The notes beneath the pieces were generated by a model. That model saw only the letters and a list, made by a program, of their open reading frames with translations. It did not search any database and was not told the DNA's origin. 64,000 nt of DNA, from the NCBI RefSeq assembly GCF_034043515.1, contig NZ_CP138214.1, positions 992,001-1,056,000 of the forward strand, given 5' to 3'. Position 1 is the stretch's first letter. The number at the start of each line of letters is the position of its first letter. Source of the stretch: Pseudomonas sp. MUP55. GTDB taxonomy: Bacteria > Pseudomonadota > Gammaproteobacteria > Pseudomonadales > Pseudomonadaceae. The translations under genes were made by a program, and so were the position numbers. Shown one piece after another: positions 53,505-64,000 of this stretch.

Positions 53505-54869
53505 ATGCAAGCGACCAAGCCGACCCACGTCCGCTATTTGATCCTGCTCATGCTCTTTCTGGTGACCACGATCAACTACGCCGACCGTGCCACTATCGCC
53601 ATCGCCGGCTCCAGCCTGCAAAAAGACCTCGGCATCGACGCGGTCACCCTTGGTTATATCTTCTCTGCATTCGGTTGGGCCTACGTCGCCGGTCAAATTC
53701 CCGGTGGCTGGCTGCTCGACCGATTCGGCTCGAAAAAAGTCTATGCCCTGAGCATCTTCACCTGGTCACTGTTCACCGTGCTGCAAGGCTATGTCGGTGA
53801 ATTCGGTGTCTCCACCGCAGTCGTGGCGCTGTTCATGCTGCGCTTTCTGGTGGGCTTGGCCGAAGCGCCTTCGTTCCCGGGCAATGCGCGCATCGTGGCG
53901 GCGTGGTTCCCCACGGCTGAACGCGGCACGGCATCGGCGATCTTCAACTCTGCGCAGTACTTCGCCACCGTGCTGTTTGCACCGTTGATGGGCTGGATCG
54001 TCTACAGCTTCGGCTGGCAGCACGTGTTTATCGTGATGGGCGCGATTGGCATCGTCTTCTCGCTGGTCTGGCTGAAAGTTATCCACAGCCCGCGCCAGCA
54101 TCCGATGATCAACGAGGCCGAGTTCAATCACATCGCCGCCAATGGCGCGATGGTCGACATGGACCAGGACAAGGGCAAGGGTAAGAAAACCGACGGTCCG
54201 AAGTGGGATTACATTCGCCAATTGCTGACCAATCGCATGATGCTCGGCGTGTACCTGGGTCAGTACTGCATCAACGGCATCACGTATTTCTTCCTGACGT
54301 GGTTCCCGGTGTACCTGGTGCAGGACCGTGGCATGACCATCCTCAAGGCCGGTTTCATCGCTTCGCTGCCAGCGATCTGCGGGTTTATCGGCGGTGTGCT
54401 CGGCGGAGTGATTTCCGACTACCTGCTGCGCAAGGGCCACTCCCTGACCTTCGCTCGCAAGGCGCCGATCATTGCCGGCCTGCTGGTCTCCAGCAGTATC
54501 ATCGCGTGTAACTACGTGGACGTTGAATGGATGGTGGTGGGCTTCATGGCTTTGGCCTTCTTCGGCAAAGGCGTTGGCGCACTCGGTTGGGCGGTGGTTT
54601 CCGATACCTCGCCCAAACAGATCGCCGGCCTCAGTGGTGGCTTGTTCAATACCTTCGGTAACCTGGCCTCCATCACCACGCCGATTGTGATTGGCTACAT
54701 CATCAGCACCACCGGCTCGTTCAAATGGGCCCTGGTGTTCGTGGGTGCCAACGCGTTGGTGGCGGTGTTCAGCTACCTGGTCATTGTCGGCCCGATCAAG
54801 CGCGTGGTGCTCAAGGAGCCGCCAAGCAAAGGGCCTGAGTTGACCAACCTTTCCCAAGCGCATTCTTGA
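53505..54869 (+). CDS. gudP: MFS hexarate transporter GudP
   Basis: This 454-residue, 12-helix major facilitator is of the anion:cation symporter family (D-galactarate/glucarate permeases). Signs are [31 protein letters not shown] (loop 2-3 motif), [23 protein letters not shown], and a hydrophilic central loop near 225-245. It imports the sugar acids with protons. GGAG lies upstream of ATG 53505, and garD starts eight bases after its stop. Confidence 0.92.
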   Translation: MQATKPTHVRYLILLMLFLVTTINYADRATIAIAGSSLQKDLGIDAVTLGYIFSAFGWAYVAGQIPGGWLLDRFGSKKVYALSIFTWSLFTVLQGYVGEFGVSTAVVALFMLRFLVGLAEAPSFPGNARIVAAWFPTAERGTASAIFNSAQYFATVLFAPLMGWIVYSFGWQHVFIVMGAIGIVFSLVWLKVIHSPRQHPMINEAEFNHIAANGAMVDMDQDKGKGKKTDGPKWDYIRQLLTNRMMLGVYLGQYCINGITYFFLTWFPVYLVQDRGMTILKAGFIASLPAICGFIGGVLGGVISDYLLRKGHSLTFARKAPIIAGLLVSSSIIACNYVDVEWMVVGFMALAFFGKGVGALGWAVVSDTSPKQIAGLSGGLFNTFGNLASITTPIVIGYIISTTGSFKWALVFVGANALVAVFSYLVIVGPIKRVVLKEPPSKGPELTNLSQAHS

Positions 54870-54879
54870 GGTTCGTGTG

Positions 54880-56433
54880 ATGCAGTTGATTGAACATGCC
54901 GACTCGCCGCGCTCGATTCGTTTGCACGAGCGCGACAATGTGGTGATCGTGGTGAATGATCAGGGCGTACCGGCCGGGACTGAATTCCCGGACGGCCTGG
55001 TCACGGTGGATTTCATCCCCCAGAGCCACAAGGTGACCCTGGAAGATATCCCCGAAGGCGGCCAGATCATTCGCTACGGGCAGACGATTGGCTACGCGCT
55101 GGCGCCGATCCCGCGTGGCAGCTGGGTGCAGGAAGACCAGCTGCGCATGCCCACCGCGCCGCCGCTGGACAGCCTGCCGTTGTCCACCGAGGTGCCTGAA
55201 ACCCAGGCGCCGCTGGAGGGCTTTACCTTCGAGGGCTACCGCAACGCCGACGGCACCGTGGGCACACGCAACATCCTGGGTATCACCACCACGGTGCAGT
55301 GCGTGACCGGCGTGCTGGACCATGCCGTCAAGCGCATCAAGGACGAGTTGCTGCCCAAGTACCCCCACGTCGATGACGTGGTGGCGCTGACCCATAGCTA
55401 CGGCTGCGGCGTGGCGATCACGGCGACCGATGCCTACATCCCGATCCGTACCGTGCGCAACCTGGCGCGCAACCCGAACCTGGGCGGCGAAGCCCTGGTG
55501 ATCAGCCTGGGCTGCGAGAAACTGCAGGCCGGGCAGGTGATGCACGACAACGACAGCTCCGTCGACCTGAGCGAGCCCTGGCTGTACCGGTTGCAGGATT
55601 CCAGCCACGGTTTTACCGAGATGATCGAACAGATCATGGCGCTGGCCGAGGTGCGCTTGAAAAAGCTCGACCAGCGCCGCCGCGAAACGGTGCCGGCGTC
55701 CGAGCTGATCCTGGGCATGCAATGCGGCGGCAGTGATGCGTTTTCCGGTATCACCGCCAACCCGGCGCTGGGTTACGCGTCAGACCTGTTGCTGCGTGCC
55801 GGGGCGACGGTGATGTTTTCCGAAGTGACCGAAGTCCGGGACGCGATTTACCTGCTGACGTCTCGGGCTGAGAGCAAGGAAGTGGCTCAGGAACTGGTCA
55901 GGGAAATGGACTGGTACGACCGTTACCTGGCCAAGGGCGAGGCGGATCGCAGTGCCAATACCACGCCGGGCAACAAGAAGGGCGGGCTGTCGAATATCGT
56001 CGAGAAGTCGTTGGGCTCCATCGTCAAATCCGGCAGCAGCGCGATCAACGGCGTGCTGGGCCCCGGCGAGCGCTTCAAGGGCAAGGGCCTGATTTTTTGC
56101 GCAACCCCGGCCAGTGACTTCGTGTGCGGCACCTTGCAATTGGCGGCGGGCATGAACCTGCACGTGTTCACCACTGGACGTGGCACGCCTTACGGCTTGG
56201 CGATGGCGCCGGTGGTGAAGGTGTCGACGCGCACTGAGCTGGCGCAGCGTTGGCCGGACCTGATCGACATCGACGCCGGGCGCATCGCCACCGGGCGCGC
56301 GAGCATCGAGGAACTGGGCTGGGAGCTGTTTCACTTCTATCTGGATGTGGCCAGCGGCAAGAAGCAGACGTGGGCGGAGCGGCACAAGCTGCATAACGAC
56401 ATCACCCTGTTCAACCCGGCGCCGATTACCTGA
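54880..56433 (+). CDS. garD: Galactarate dehydratase
   Basis: This 517-residue GarD/UxaA-family enzyme dehydrates D-galactarate to 5-dehydro-4-deoxy-D-glucarate, the KdgD substrate. The N-terminal SAF-like domain (about 1-95) is followed by the catalytic part with [34 protein letters not shown] and [12 protein letters not shown]; the cysteines are metal-ligand candidates. ATG 54880 is taken as start (TTGAGG upstream); an adjacent GTG at 54877 is also possible. It is the last gene of the operon. Confidence 0.94.
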   Translation: MQLIEHADSPRSIRLHERDNVVIVVNDQGVPAGTEFPDGLVTVDFIPQSHKVTLEDIPEGGQIIRYGQTIGYALAPIPRGSWVQEDQLRMPTAPPLDSLPLSTEVPETQAPLEGFTFEGYRNADGTVGTRNILGITTTVQCVTGVLDHAVKRIKDELLPKYPHVDDVVALTHSYGCGVAITATDAYIPIRTVRNLARNPNLGGEALVISLGCEKLQAGQVMHDNDSSVDLSEPWLYRLQDSSHGFTEMIEQIMALAEVRLKKLDQRRRETVPASELILGMQCGGSDAFSGITANPALGYASDLLLRAGATVMFSEVTEVRDAIYLLTSRAESKEVAQELVREMDWYDRYLAKGEADRSANTTPGNKKGGLSNIVEKSLGSIVKSGSSAINGVLGPGERFKGKGLIFCATPASDFVCGTLQLAAGMNLHVFTTGRGTPYGLAMAPVVKVSTRTELAQRWPDLIDIDAGRIATGRASIEELGWELFHFYLDVASGKKQTWAERHKLHNDITLFNPAPIT

Positions 56434-56449
56434 AGACCGGGTCGCCTGC

Positions 56450-56535
56450 ATCGGGGGCAAGCCCCCTCCCACATTTTGTCCGCGTTCAGCCTGCAGGAAT
56501 GCGGTCGAGTGTGGGAGGGGGCTTGCCTCCGATAG
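56450..56535. repeat. Outward-facing REP pair
   Basis: A closing-type REP (ATCGGGGGCAAGCCCCCTCC) precedes an opening-type one (GTGGGAGGGGGCTTGCCTCC, from 56511, one base off consensus). The orientation matches the pair at 42306. Confidence 0.88.
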
Positions 56536-56610
56536 CGGTCTATCAGGCACTCTCGAGCTGTATGGCTTATCATTAGCCCACTCACGACGCTCACCAAGGT
56601 TCTCCCCGGC

Positions 56611-57552
56611 ATGCTGGCAATCTTCCTCACCACGCTCACCATCACCGCGCCGGTGTTCGCCATGCTGTTTCTCGGTGTGCTGCTCAAGCGCATCAACTGG
56701 ATCAACGACAACTTTATCCACACCGCTTCGTCCCTGGTGTTCAACGTCACCATGCCCGCGCTGCTGTTTCTCGGCATCCTGCATGCCGACCTGCATTCAG
56801 CGCTCAAGCCGGGTTTGCTGATCTACTTTGCCGTGGCCACGCTGGTGAGCTTTGCCATGGCGTGGGGCTGGGCGATTCTGCGCTGCAAGCGCGAAGACCG
56901 GGGCATCTATACCCAGGGCGCGTTTCGCGGCAACAACGGGGTGATCGGCCTGGCGCTGGCTGCCAGCATGTACGGCGACTACGGCATTTCCCTCGGTGCG
57001 ATCCTCGCGGCGTTGGTGATCCTGTTCTACAACACCTTGTCGACCATCGTGCTGGCGGTGTACAGCCCAGTGATCAAATCCGACCCGTGGAGCATTTTCA
57101 AGAGTGTGGTCGCCAACCCGCTGATCATCAGCGTGATCGTCGCTGCGCCGTTTGCCTATTTCCAGATTGGCCTGCCGGGCTGGCTGGAAAAATCCATGCA
57201 GTACCTGGCGGACACCACCTTGCCGCTGGCGCTGATCTGCATTGGCGGCACCTTGTCCCTGGCGGCGCTGCGCAAGAGCGGCAAGATGGCCTTGAGCGCC
57301 AGCCTGATGAAGATGGTCTGGCTGCCGGTGATCGCCACCTTGGGCGCATGGCTGCTGGGGTTCCGTGGTCCGGAGCTGGGCATTCTGTTTCTGTACTTCG
57401 GCGCGCCCACGGCCGCGGCAAGCTTCGTGATGGCCAGGGCGGCCGAGGGCAATCATGAACTGGCGGCGGCGATTATCGTGATCACCACGTTGATGGCGGC
57501 GGTGACCACGAACATCGGCATCTTCGTGTTGCAGGCGGGTGGCTGGATCTAA
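56611..57552 (+). CDS. AEC-family (auxin efflux carrier-like) transporter
   Basis: This 313-residue membrane protein has about ten hydrophobic segments. The unwound-helix motifs of the family are visible (NVTMPALLFLGIL, GAFRGNNGVIGLALAA, FYNTLSTIVLA, FFGAPTAAASFVMA-like). Relatives export or import malonate, malate or other carboxylates. Substrate is unknown; it is not part of the garD operon because a REP pair and 177 bases intervene. Its stop overlaps the convergent CMD gene by four bases. Confidence 0.87.
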   Translation: MLAIFLTTLTITAPVFAMLFLGVLLKRINWINDNFIHTASSLVFNVTMPALLFLGILHADLHSALKPGLLIYFAVATLVSFAMAWGWAILRCKREDRGIYTQGAFRGNNGVIGLALAASMYGDYGISLGAILAALVILFYNTLSTIVLAVYSPVIKSDPWSIFKSVVANPLIISVIVAAPFAYFQIGLPGWLEKSMQYLADTTLPLALICIGGTLSLAALRKSGKMALSASLMKMVWLPVIATLGAWLLGFRGPELGILFLYFGAPTAAASFVMARAAEGNHELAAAIIVITTLMAAVTTNIGIFVLQAGGWI

Positions 57553-57929
57553 GCTTCTTTCTGATAGGTGTCGATGACTTCCTGCGCCGCCCGAAACGCA
57601 TCAATCGCTGCCGGCACTCCGGCATACACCGCGCAATGCAGCAACGCTTCGCGGATCTCCTCTACGGTGCAGCCGTTGTTCAATGCGCCGCGCACATGGC
57701 CCTTGAGTTCCTGCGGGCATTTGAGCGCGGTCAGGGCGGCGAGGGTGATCAGGCTGCGCGTCTTGAGCGGCAAACCCTCGCGATTCCACACGCTGCCCCA
57801 TGCGTGTTCATTGACGAAGTCCTGCAGCGGCTGGGTGAACTCGGTGGCATTGCCCAAGGCGCGGTCAACGAAGACATCGCCCATCACCTGACGGCGCACT
57901 TCAACCCCTGGTTTTTTCTGATCGGTCAT
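57549..57929 (-). CDS. Carboxymuconolactone decarboxylase family protein
   Basis: This 126-residue AhpD/PcaC-fold protein has H78 (GHVRGAL) and H98 (LLHCAVYAGVPAA), matching catalytic positions of 4-carboxymuconolactone decarboxylase. No other protocatechuate gene is near, so PcaC identity is unproven. The start is ATG 57929 with GGGAG upstream; the frame runs to 58157 inside the antiporter gene and is rejected. Its ATG overlaps the stop of the antiporter gene by four bases, which implies coupled translation. Confidence 0.85.
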   Translation of the reverse strand: MTDQKKPGVEVRRQVMGDVFVDRALGNATEFTQPLQDFVNEHAWGSVWNREGLPLKTRSLITLAALTALKCPQELKGHVRGALNNGCTVEEIREALLHCAVYAGVPAAIDAFRAAQEVIDTYQKEA

Positions 57930-59020
57930 TGCGACTCCCTCTTGTGTTGGCGGTGCCAGGCGCGCAGCGACGTGAACAGCAGCACCACCACTAACGCTGG
58001 CAGGACGTAAAACAGCATCAGTTGTTCCAGCCTGGCGGCCAGGGGCATGCCAGTGGTAAACGCCATCACATGCAGGCCGTACGCCAGGTAGAGCCCCAGC
58101 AACACCAGGCCTTCGACGCGCGTGACGCGGTAGCCGGTATAGAACACGGGCAGGCACAGGACGATGGCGCCGAGCATGACCGGCAGGTCGAAGTCCAGGG
58201 CGTTGGGTGAGACCGACAGCGGCGATGGTGCTACCAGCGCGGTAAAGCCCAGCACGCCAAGCAGGTTGAACAGGTTGCTGCCGATCACATTGCCCACGGC
58301 AATTTCCCGCTCGCCGCGCAAGGCGGCAATCAGCGAGGTCGCCAGGCAGGGCAGCGAGGTGCCGACTCCGATCAGCGTCAGGCCGATGATGCGCTCCGAC
58401 AAGCCCAGGTCGCTCGCCACCTCCACGGCCGCGCCCAGCAGCAAGTGCCCGGCCACCACCAGCACCAGCAACCCGCCAAGCATCAACAGCACGCTGCTCA
58501 GCCAGGGCGCCCGGGTGACGGTGGCGAGGGTGCGTGGACGACGGGAGTGGCGTGTCTGGTAGTGCAGCACGCCGAGGTAGGCCAGCAGTGCAACCAGCAG
58601 CACCAGCCCGTCGAACGGCGTCAGTGCCTCGTTGGCCGCCAGGACGAACACCAGCAGGCCGGCGACGATCATGACCGGGATGTCCAGGCGTACCAGTTGC
58701 CGTGACACCCGTAACGGAATGATCAACGCGGACAAGCCCAGGGTGACGAGGATATTGAAGATGCTGCTGCCGATCACGCTGCCCACGGCAATGTCGGTGT
58801 TGCCGGCCAGGGTGGCCTGCAGGCTGACGGCCATCTGCGGCGCGCTGCTGCCGAAGGCCACGATGCTCAGGCCGATGATCAGCGGTCGCACCTTGAGGCT
58901 GGCGGCCAGGCGCACCGCAGCCCGCACCAGCACTTCGGCGCCGACGATCAACAGCAGCAAGCCGCTGACCAGCTCCAGCAGGCTCCAGGGCGAGAGGGCG
59001 TTCAATCCAAAAATGCTCAA
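57926..59020 (-). CDS. CaCA-family sodium/calcium antiporter
   Basis: This 364-residue membrane antiporter is of the YrbG type. It has two inverted alpha-repeat motifs, GLSIVAFGSSAPQMAVSL with GSVIGSSIFNIL in the first half and LIGVGTSLPCLATSLIAA with GNVIGSNLFNLL in the second. It exchanges Ca2+ (or another cation) against Na+/H+. The start is TTG with GAGG six bases upstream. It lies 11 bases after rlpA, so the three minus-strand genes likely form an operon. Confidence 0.9.
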   Translation of the reverse strand: MSIFGLNALSPWSLLELVSGLLLLIVGAEVLVRAAVRLAASLKVRPLIIGLSIVAFGSSAPQMAVSLQATLAGNTDIAVGSVIGSSIFNILVTLGLSALIIPLRVSRQLVRLDIPVMIVAGLLVFVLAANEALTPFDGLVLLVALLAYLGVLHYQTRHSRRPRTLATVTRAPWLSSVLLMLGGLLVLVVAGHLLLGAAVEVASDLGLSERIIGLTLIGVGTSLPCLATSLIAALRGEREIAVGNVIGSNLFNLLGVLGFTALVAPSPLSVSPNALDFDLPVMLGAIVLCLPVFYTGYRVTRVEGLVLLGLYLAYGLHVMAFTTGMPLAARLEQLMLFYVLPALVVVLLFTSLRAWHRQHKRESQ

Positions 59021-59031
59021 GGCGGCCTCTA

Positions 59032-59403
59032 TCAGTTGTTCAGGGCTTGCACACGCACCCGCGCGGTGCCGCTGCCCAGCATACGCAATTGCTCGGCGGC
59101 CTTGCGCGAAAGGTCGATCAGCCGCCCACGGGTATGCGGGCCGCGATCATTGATGCGCACCACGACAGAGCGGTTGTTGTCCAGATTGGTCACCTTGACC
59201 TGGGTGCCGAAGGGCAGGCGCCGATGGGCGGCGGTCAGGGCGTTCTGGTTGAAGGCTTCACCGCTGGCGGTTCTTTTGCCATGGTGCCTGGCACCGTAAT
59301 AGGAGGCGGTGCCGGTTTCGTCGTAGCCGTTGGGGTCGATGACGCCGCTGGCGCAACCGGTCAGCAGGGAAAACAGGGCCAGGAGGCCGAGTAGACGCTT
59401 CAT
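59032..59403 (-). CDS. RlpA-like septal ring lytic transglycosylase, lipoprotein
   Basis: This 123-residue lipoprotein has a lipobox LTGC (Cys17) and a double-psi beta-barrel domain ([60 protein letters not shown]). The RlpA residues for cleaving naked glycan are kept (E of SGEAF and D of NDRGP). It lacks the SPOR domain of full-length RlpA, so septal targeting may differ. It is first in a run of three minus-strand genes. Confidence 0.88.
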   Translation of the reverse strand: MKRLLGLLALFSLLTGCASGVIDPNGYDETGTASYYGARHHGKRTASGEAFNQNALTAAHRRLPFGTQVKVTNLDNNRSVVVRINDRGPHTRGRLIDLSRKAAEQLRMLGSGTARVRVQALNN

Positions 59404-59426
59404 TGATCAGGGTACCCATAACAAAT

Positions 59427-59513
59427 GTGGGAGGGGGCTTGCCCCCGATAGCGGAGCGTCAGTCACTGCTGCTTTGACTGAATCACCGCTATCGGGAGCA
59501 AGCCCCCTCCCAC
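59427..59513. repeat. REPIN (two inverted REPs)
   Basis: GTGGGAGGGGGCTTGCCCCC with GATAGCGG at the left; the right arm GGGAGCAAGCCCCCTCCCAC is one base off consensus. It separates rlpA-like and gatB genes. Confidence 0.9.
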
Positions 59514-59561
59514 AGGGCGGCCGGGTCGAGCATGAAATCCCGTCCGGCCCGTTCATCGTTG

Positions 59562-61007
59562 TCAGCCTTCGAGCTTGCTTTTGAGCAGTTCGTTGACTTG
59601 TTGCGGGTTGGCTTTACCTTTGGATGCTTTCATCGCCTGGCCGACGAAGAAGCCGAACATCTTGCCGCGCTTGGCTTCGTCAGCCGCGCGATATTGTTCG
59701 ACCTGCTCGGCATTCGCCGCGAGCATTTCATCGAGCACCGCGGAAATGGCGCCGCTGTCGGTGACTTGCTTGAGGCCGCGCTTCTCGATGATCTCGTCGG
59801 CGCTGCCTTCACCTGCGGCCATCGCTTCGAACACCGTCTTGGCGATCTTGCCGGAGATGGTGTTGTCCTTGATGCGCAGCAGCATGCCGCCCAGTTGTTC
59901 GGCGCTCACCGGTGCTTCGTCGATTTCCAGGCCTTGCTTGTTCAACAGGCTGCCCAGCTCGACCATGACCCAGTTCGCCGCCAGCTTGGCGTCGCCGGCA
60001 ATGCTCACGACCTTTTCGAAGTAGTTGGCTTGCTCGCGGCTGGACGCCAGTACGCTGGCATCGTAGATCGACAGGCCGAACTGCTCCTGGAACCGTTCGC
60101 GTTTTTGCTGCGGCAATTCCGGCAGGGTGGCGCGGATGTCGTTGAGGAACGAATCTTCCAGCACCACCGGCAGCAGGTCCGGGTCGGGGAAGTAACGGTA
60201 GTCGTTGGCTTCCTCCTTGCTGCGCATGGCGCGGGTTTCGTCTTTGTTCGGGTCGTACAGGCGCGTTTGCTGGATCACCTTGCCGCCGTCTTCGATCAGT
60301 TCGATCTGGCGACGCACTTCGCTGTTGATCGCCTTCTCGATAAAGCGGAACGAGTTGACGTTCTTGATCTCGCAGCGGGTGCCGAACTCGACCTGGCCCT
60401 TGGGACGGATCGACACGTTGCAGTCGCAACGCAGCGAGCCTTCGGCCATGTTGCCGTCGCAGATGCCCAGGTAGCGCACCAGCGCGTGAATGGTCTTGAC
60501 GTAGGCCACGGCCTCCTTGGCGCTGCGCATGTCCGGCTCGGACACGATCTCCAGCAACGGCGTGCCGGCCCGGTTCAGGTCGATACCGGTGGCGCCGGGG
60601 AATTCTTCGTGCAGGCTTTTGCCGGCGTCTTCTTCAAGGTGCGCACGGGTTACGCCGACGCGCTTGATGGTGCCGTCTTCCAGGGGAATGTCCAGGTGGC
60701 CCTTGCCGACGATCGGCAGTTCCATCTGGCTGATCTGGTAGCCCTTGGGCAGGTCCGGGTAGAAGTAGTTCTTGCGCGCGAATACGTTGTGCTGGCCGAT
60801 TTCGGCGTCGATCGCCAGGCCGAACATCACCGCCATGCGCACCGCTTCCTGGTTCAGCACCGGCAGCACGCCGGGCATGCCCAGGTCGACCAGGCTGGCC
60901 TGGGTGTTGGGCTCGGAGCCGAACGTGGTGGCGCTACCGGAGAAAATCTTCGATTGGGTGGCGAGCTGGGTATGAATCTCCAGCCCGATCACAACTTCCC
61001 ATTGCAT
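59562..61007 (-). CDS. gatB: Asp/Glu-tRNA amidotransferase subunit B
   Basis: This 481-residue subunit activates mischarged Asp-tRNA(Asn) and/or Glu-tRNA(Gln) by phosphorylation. The N-terminus has [19 protein letters not shown] and the catalytic cradle [14 protein letters not shown]. The tail (SKLEG end; [10 protein letters not shown]) is the YqeY-like tRNA-binding domain. It is third in gatCAB, ten bases after gatA. Confidence 0.97.
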   Translation of the reverse strand: MQWEVVIGLEIHTQLATQSKIFSGSATTFGSEPNTQASLVDLGMPGVLPVLNQEAVRMAVMFGLAIDAEIGQHNVFARKNYFYPDLPKGYQISQMELPIVGKGHLDIPLEDGTIKRVGVTRAHLEEDAGKSLHEEFPGATGIDLNRAGTPLLEIVSEPDMRSAKEAVAYVKTIHALVRYLGICDGNMAEGSLRCDCNVSIRPKGQVEFGTRCEIKNVNSFRFIEKAINSEVRRQIELIEDGGKVIQQTRLYDPNKDETRAMRSKEEANDYRYFPDPDLLPVVLEDSFLNDIRATLPELPQQKRERFQEQFGLSIYDASVLASSREQANYFEKVVSIAGDAKLAANWVMVELGSLLNKQGLEIDEAPVSAEQLGGMLLRIKDNTISGKIAKTVFEAMAAGEGSADEIIEKRGLKQVTDSGAISAVLDEMLAANAEQVEQYRAADEAKRGKMFGFFVGQAMKASKGKANPQQVNELLKSKLEG

Positions 61008-61017
61008 AGTGTTCTCC

Positions 61018-62469
61018 TCAGAAGCCGGTAGGGGTGCGAGTGTGCCAGTCGGTGTTCAACTGGTACTGGTGCGCCACATTGAGCAGGCGGCCTTCCTGGA
61101 AATACGGGGCGAGCAATTGCACGCCGACCGGCAGGCCATCGACGAAACCGGCGGGCATGGACAAGCCCGGCAAGCCCGCGAGGTTGGCGGTGATGGTGTA
61201 GAGGTCTTCCAGGTACTCGGCGATCGGGTCGCCGGTCTTGGCGCCGATTTTCCAGGCCGGGTTCGGCGTGGTCGGGCCGAGGATCACGTCGACTTCTTCG
61301 AAGGCCGCCATGAAGTCGTTCTTGATCAGGCGACGGATCTTCTGCGCCTTGAGGTAGTACGCGTCGTAGTAGCCGGCCGACAGGGCGTAGGCACCGACCA
61401 TGATCCGGCGCTGTACTTCCGGGCCGAAGCCTTCGCCACGGGAGCGCTTGTACAGGTCGGTGAGATCTTTGGGGTTTTCGCAGCGATAGCCAAAGCGCAC
61501 ACCGTCGAAACGCGACAGGTTGGAGGACGCTTCGGCCGGGGCGATCACGTAGTAGGCAGGGATCGCGTGCTGGTTGTTCGGCAGGCTGATTTCCTTGATC
61601 ACCGCGCCGAGCTTTTCCAGCTCCTTGATGCTGTTGTGCACCAAGTCGGCGATACGCGGGTCCAGACCTGCGCTGAAGTATTCCTTGGGTACGCCGATGC
61701 GCAGGCCCTTGAGCGACGTATTCAGGCTGGCGCTGTAGTCCGGCACCGGCTCATCGATGCTGGTGGAATCCTGTTTATCGAAGCCGGCCATACCTTGTAA
61801 CAATATTGCGCAGTCTTCAGCCGTGCGCGCCAGCGGGCCGCCCTGATCAAGGCTCGAGGCGTAGGCAATCATGCCCCAGCGGGAAACACGACCGTAGGTC
61901 GGCTTCAAACCGGTGAGGTTGGTGAACGCGGCGGGTTGGCGAATCGAGCCGCCGGTGTCGGTGGCCGTGGCGGCCGGCAGGAAGCGCGCGGCAACGGCAG
62001 CGGCCGAACCACCGGACGAACCGCCGGGTACGTGTTCCAGGTTCCAGGGGTTTTTCACGGCGCCGTAGTAGCTCGACTCGTTGGCCGACCCCATGGCGAA
62101 CTCGTCCATGTTGGTCTTGCCCAGGGTCACGGCCCCGGCGGCGGCCAGCTTGGAGACCACGGTGGCGTCGTAGGGCGCCTTGAAGTTGTCGAGCATCTTC
62201 GAGCCGCAGCTGGTGCGAATGCCCTGGGTGCAGAACAGGTCCTTGTGGGCAATCGGGGCGCCTAGCAGCGCGCCGTTCTCACCGTTGGCGCGACGTACGT
62301 CGGCGGCCTTGGCCTGGCTCAGGGCCAGCTCCTGGGTGAGGCTGATGAAGCTGTTGACCTTTGGGTCCAGCTCGGCGATACGCGCCAGCAGGGTCGTGGT
62401 CAGCTCTTCGGAAGAAAACGTTTTGTCGGCGAGACCGCGGGCGATCTCGGCCAGAGTCATGTGATGCAT
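61018..62469 (-). CDS. gatA: Asp/Glu-tRNA amidotransferase subunit A
   Basis: This 483-residue amidase subunit releases ammonia from glutamine or asparagine. Its Ser-cisSer-Lys triad is K76 (AHKDLF), S151 (GGSSGGSA) and S175 ([10 protein letters not shown]), with the 75- and 24-residue spacings usual for GatA. The first ATG (62469) has GAG eight bases upstream; a second ATG three codons on is possible. It lies 16 bases after gatC. Confidence 0.97.
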   Translation of the reverse strand: MHHMTLAEIARGLADKTFSSEELTTTLLARIAELDPKVNSFISLTQELALSQAKAADVRRANGENGALLGAPIAHKDLFCTQGIRTSCGSKMLDNFKAPYDATVVSKLAAAGAVTLGKTNMDEFAMGSANESSYYGAVKNPWNLEHVPGGSSGGSAAAVAARFLPAATATDTGGSIRQPAAFTNLTGLKPTYGRVSRWGMIAYASSLDQGGPLARTAEDCAILLQGMAGFDKQDSTSIDEPVPDYSASLNTSLKGLRIGVPKEYFSAGLDPRIADLVHNSIKELEKLGAVIKEISLPNNQHAIPAYYVIAPAEASSNLSRFDGVRFGYRCENPKDLTDLYKRSRGEGFGPEVQRRIMVGAYALSAGYYDAYYLKAQKIRRLIKNDFMAAFEEVDVILGPTTPNPAWKIGAKTGDPIAEYLEDLYTITANLAGLPGLSMPAGFVDGLPVGVQLLAPYFQEGRLLNVAHQYQLNTDWHTRTPTGF

Positions 62470-62485
62470 GAAAGGCTCTTTCCCT

Positions 62486-62773
62486 TTAGTCGATGACTTT
62501 CGGAACCAGGTACAGGCCGTTTTCGACCGCTGGCGCGATGGACTGGTAGGCCTCGCGGTTATTGCGCTCGGTCACGACGTCGGCGCGCAGGCGCTGACTG
62601 GCTTCCAGCGGGTGAGCCAGGGGCTCGATGCCGTCGGTGTCGACGGCCTGCATTTGGTCAACCAGCCCGAGAATGCTGTTCAGGGCTGCGGTGGTCTGTG
62701 GAAGATCGGCGTCATTGAGGCCAAGCGAGGCCAGATGCGCGATTTTTTCCACGTCGGAGCGTTCAAGCGCCAT
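62486..62773 (-). CDS. gatC: Asp/Glu-tRNA amidotransferase subunit C
   Basis: This 95-residue subunit wraps GatA and stabilises it. Typical features are the N-terminal [14 protein letters not shown] and the C-terminal [20 protein letters not shown]. It is first in gatCAB and divergent from mreB with 210 bases between, the arrangement of many pseudomonads. Confidence 0.96.
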   Translation of the reverse strand: MALERSDVEKIAHLASLGLNDADLPQTTAALNSILGLVDQMQAVDTDGIEPLAHPLEASQRLRADVVTERNNREAYQSIAPAVENGLYLVPKVID

Positions 62774-62910
62774 GGGATTCTCCAGTGGAAAACAGAACGG
62801 AGGGCGTCCGTGTGTTAGATTGTCGGAACACTACCGCATTTCTACGGTCATAAGGCCGCGATTGTGGGGGTTGGTGCACAGAAAGTCGGCCAATTTAGCA
62901 CATTGGCGCC

Positions 62911-62939
62911 TTGCCCAAAATCCCTGTCGTTGTTAGAGT
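62911..62939 (+). promoter_or_regulatory. mreB: Predicted mreB promoter
   Basis: TTGCCC (62911-62916) and TAGAGT (62934-62939) are 17 bases apart, each four of six matches. Transcription would start about 38 bases before the ATG. Confidence 0.4.
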
Positions 62940-62971
62940 TTGCCGCACTTTTTTACCCACGCGTTGCCTAG

Positions 62972-64000
<1,029 letters not shown>

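Noticed and set aside
59532..61031. 499-codon plus-strand frame opposite gatB
   Set aside because: Antisense to an essential, intact gene; it overlaps the gatB start and has no ribosome site.

Overview
The window is chromosomal DNA from a Pseudomonas of the fluorescens group. The evidence is high GC, gene neighbourhoods that match Pseudomonas (piuB-piuA-piuC-sel1-speC; opdP-dppBCDF; roxSR; trpS-zapE; rplM-rpsI-petABC-sspAB; gatCAB-mreB), and many copies of the GTGGGAGGGGGCTTGCCCCC REP/REPIN repeat typical of P. fluorescens relatives. No database was searched. Functions come from motifs, protein lengths and gene order. I see no tRNA, rRNA, CRISPR array, prophage or intact insertion sequence.

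Layout. 1-644: end of a PhoD-type phosphatase. 717-7298: iron-uptake block with PiuB (PepSY/flavoreductase), PiuA (TonB-dependent receptor), PiuC (Fe/2-oxoglutarate oxygenase) and a Sel1-repeat protein. 7369-8532: ornithine decarboxylase speC, with a hairpin-containing leader. 9007-12458: OpuC-type osmoprotectant ABC operon, divergent from prfC (12790-14373). 14586-14831: small secreted protein. 15026-27630: dipeptide transport region on the minus strand, with four DppA-like binding proteins, the OpdP porin and DppBCDF. 27727-31158: a 1143-residue dermonecrotic-toxin-like protein, inserted between dpp and a SIMPL-domain gene next to roxSR. 34191-35915: an SbmA/YddA-type ABC protein. 36112-39879: yhcB, a hydrolase, trpS and zapE. 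40005-43435: GlxA-type regulator, acyl-CoA dehydrogenase and Tas-like aldo-keto reductase. 43686-48571: rplM-rpsI, petABC (cytochrome bc1) and sspAB. 48730-56433: galactarate/glucarate catabolism (FCD regulator, KdgD, ketoglutarate semialdehyde dehydrogenase, GudP, GarD), with a PlcB-like phospholipase gene placed between the regulator and kdgD. 56611-59403: AEC transporter, carboxymuconolactone decarboxylase family protein, Ca2+/cation antiporter and RlpA-like lipoprotein. 59562-62773: gatCAB. 62984-64000: mreB, running off the end.

How the genes work together. GudP imports the hexarate, GarD dehydrates galactarate to 5-dehydro-4-deoxyglucarate, KdgD converts that to 2,5-dioxopentanoate, and the aldehyde dehydrogenase yields 2-oxoglutarate. 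OpdP plus the binding proteins and DppBCDF form an outer-to-inner membrane peptide route. PiuA/PiuB/PiuC form an iron-siderophore module. GatCAB makes Gln-tRNA and/or Asn-tRNA by transamidation.

The accessory items most worth a second look are the large toxin-like gene, the phospholipase inside the sugar-acid cluster with palindromic operator candidates beside it, the speC leader with a possible attenuator and leader ORF, the DUF1508-like tail on TrpS, and the REPIN set. I did not find a clearly unprecedented multi-gene system.
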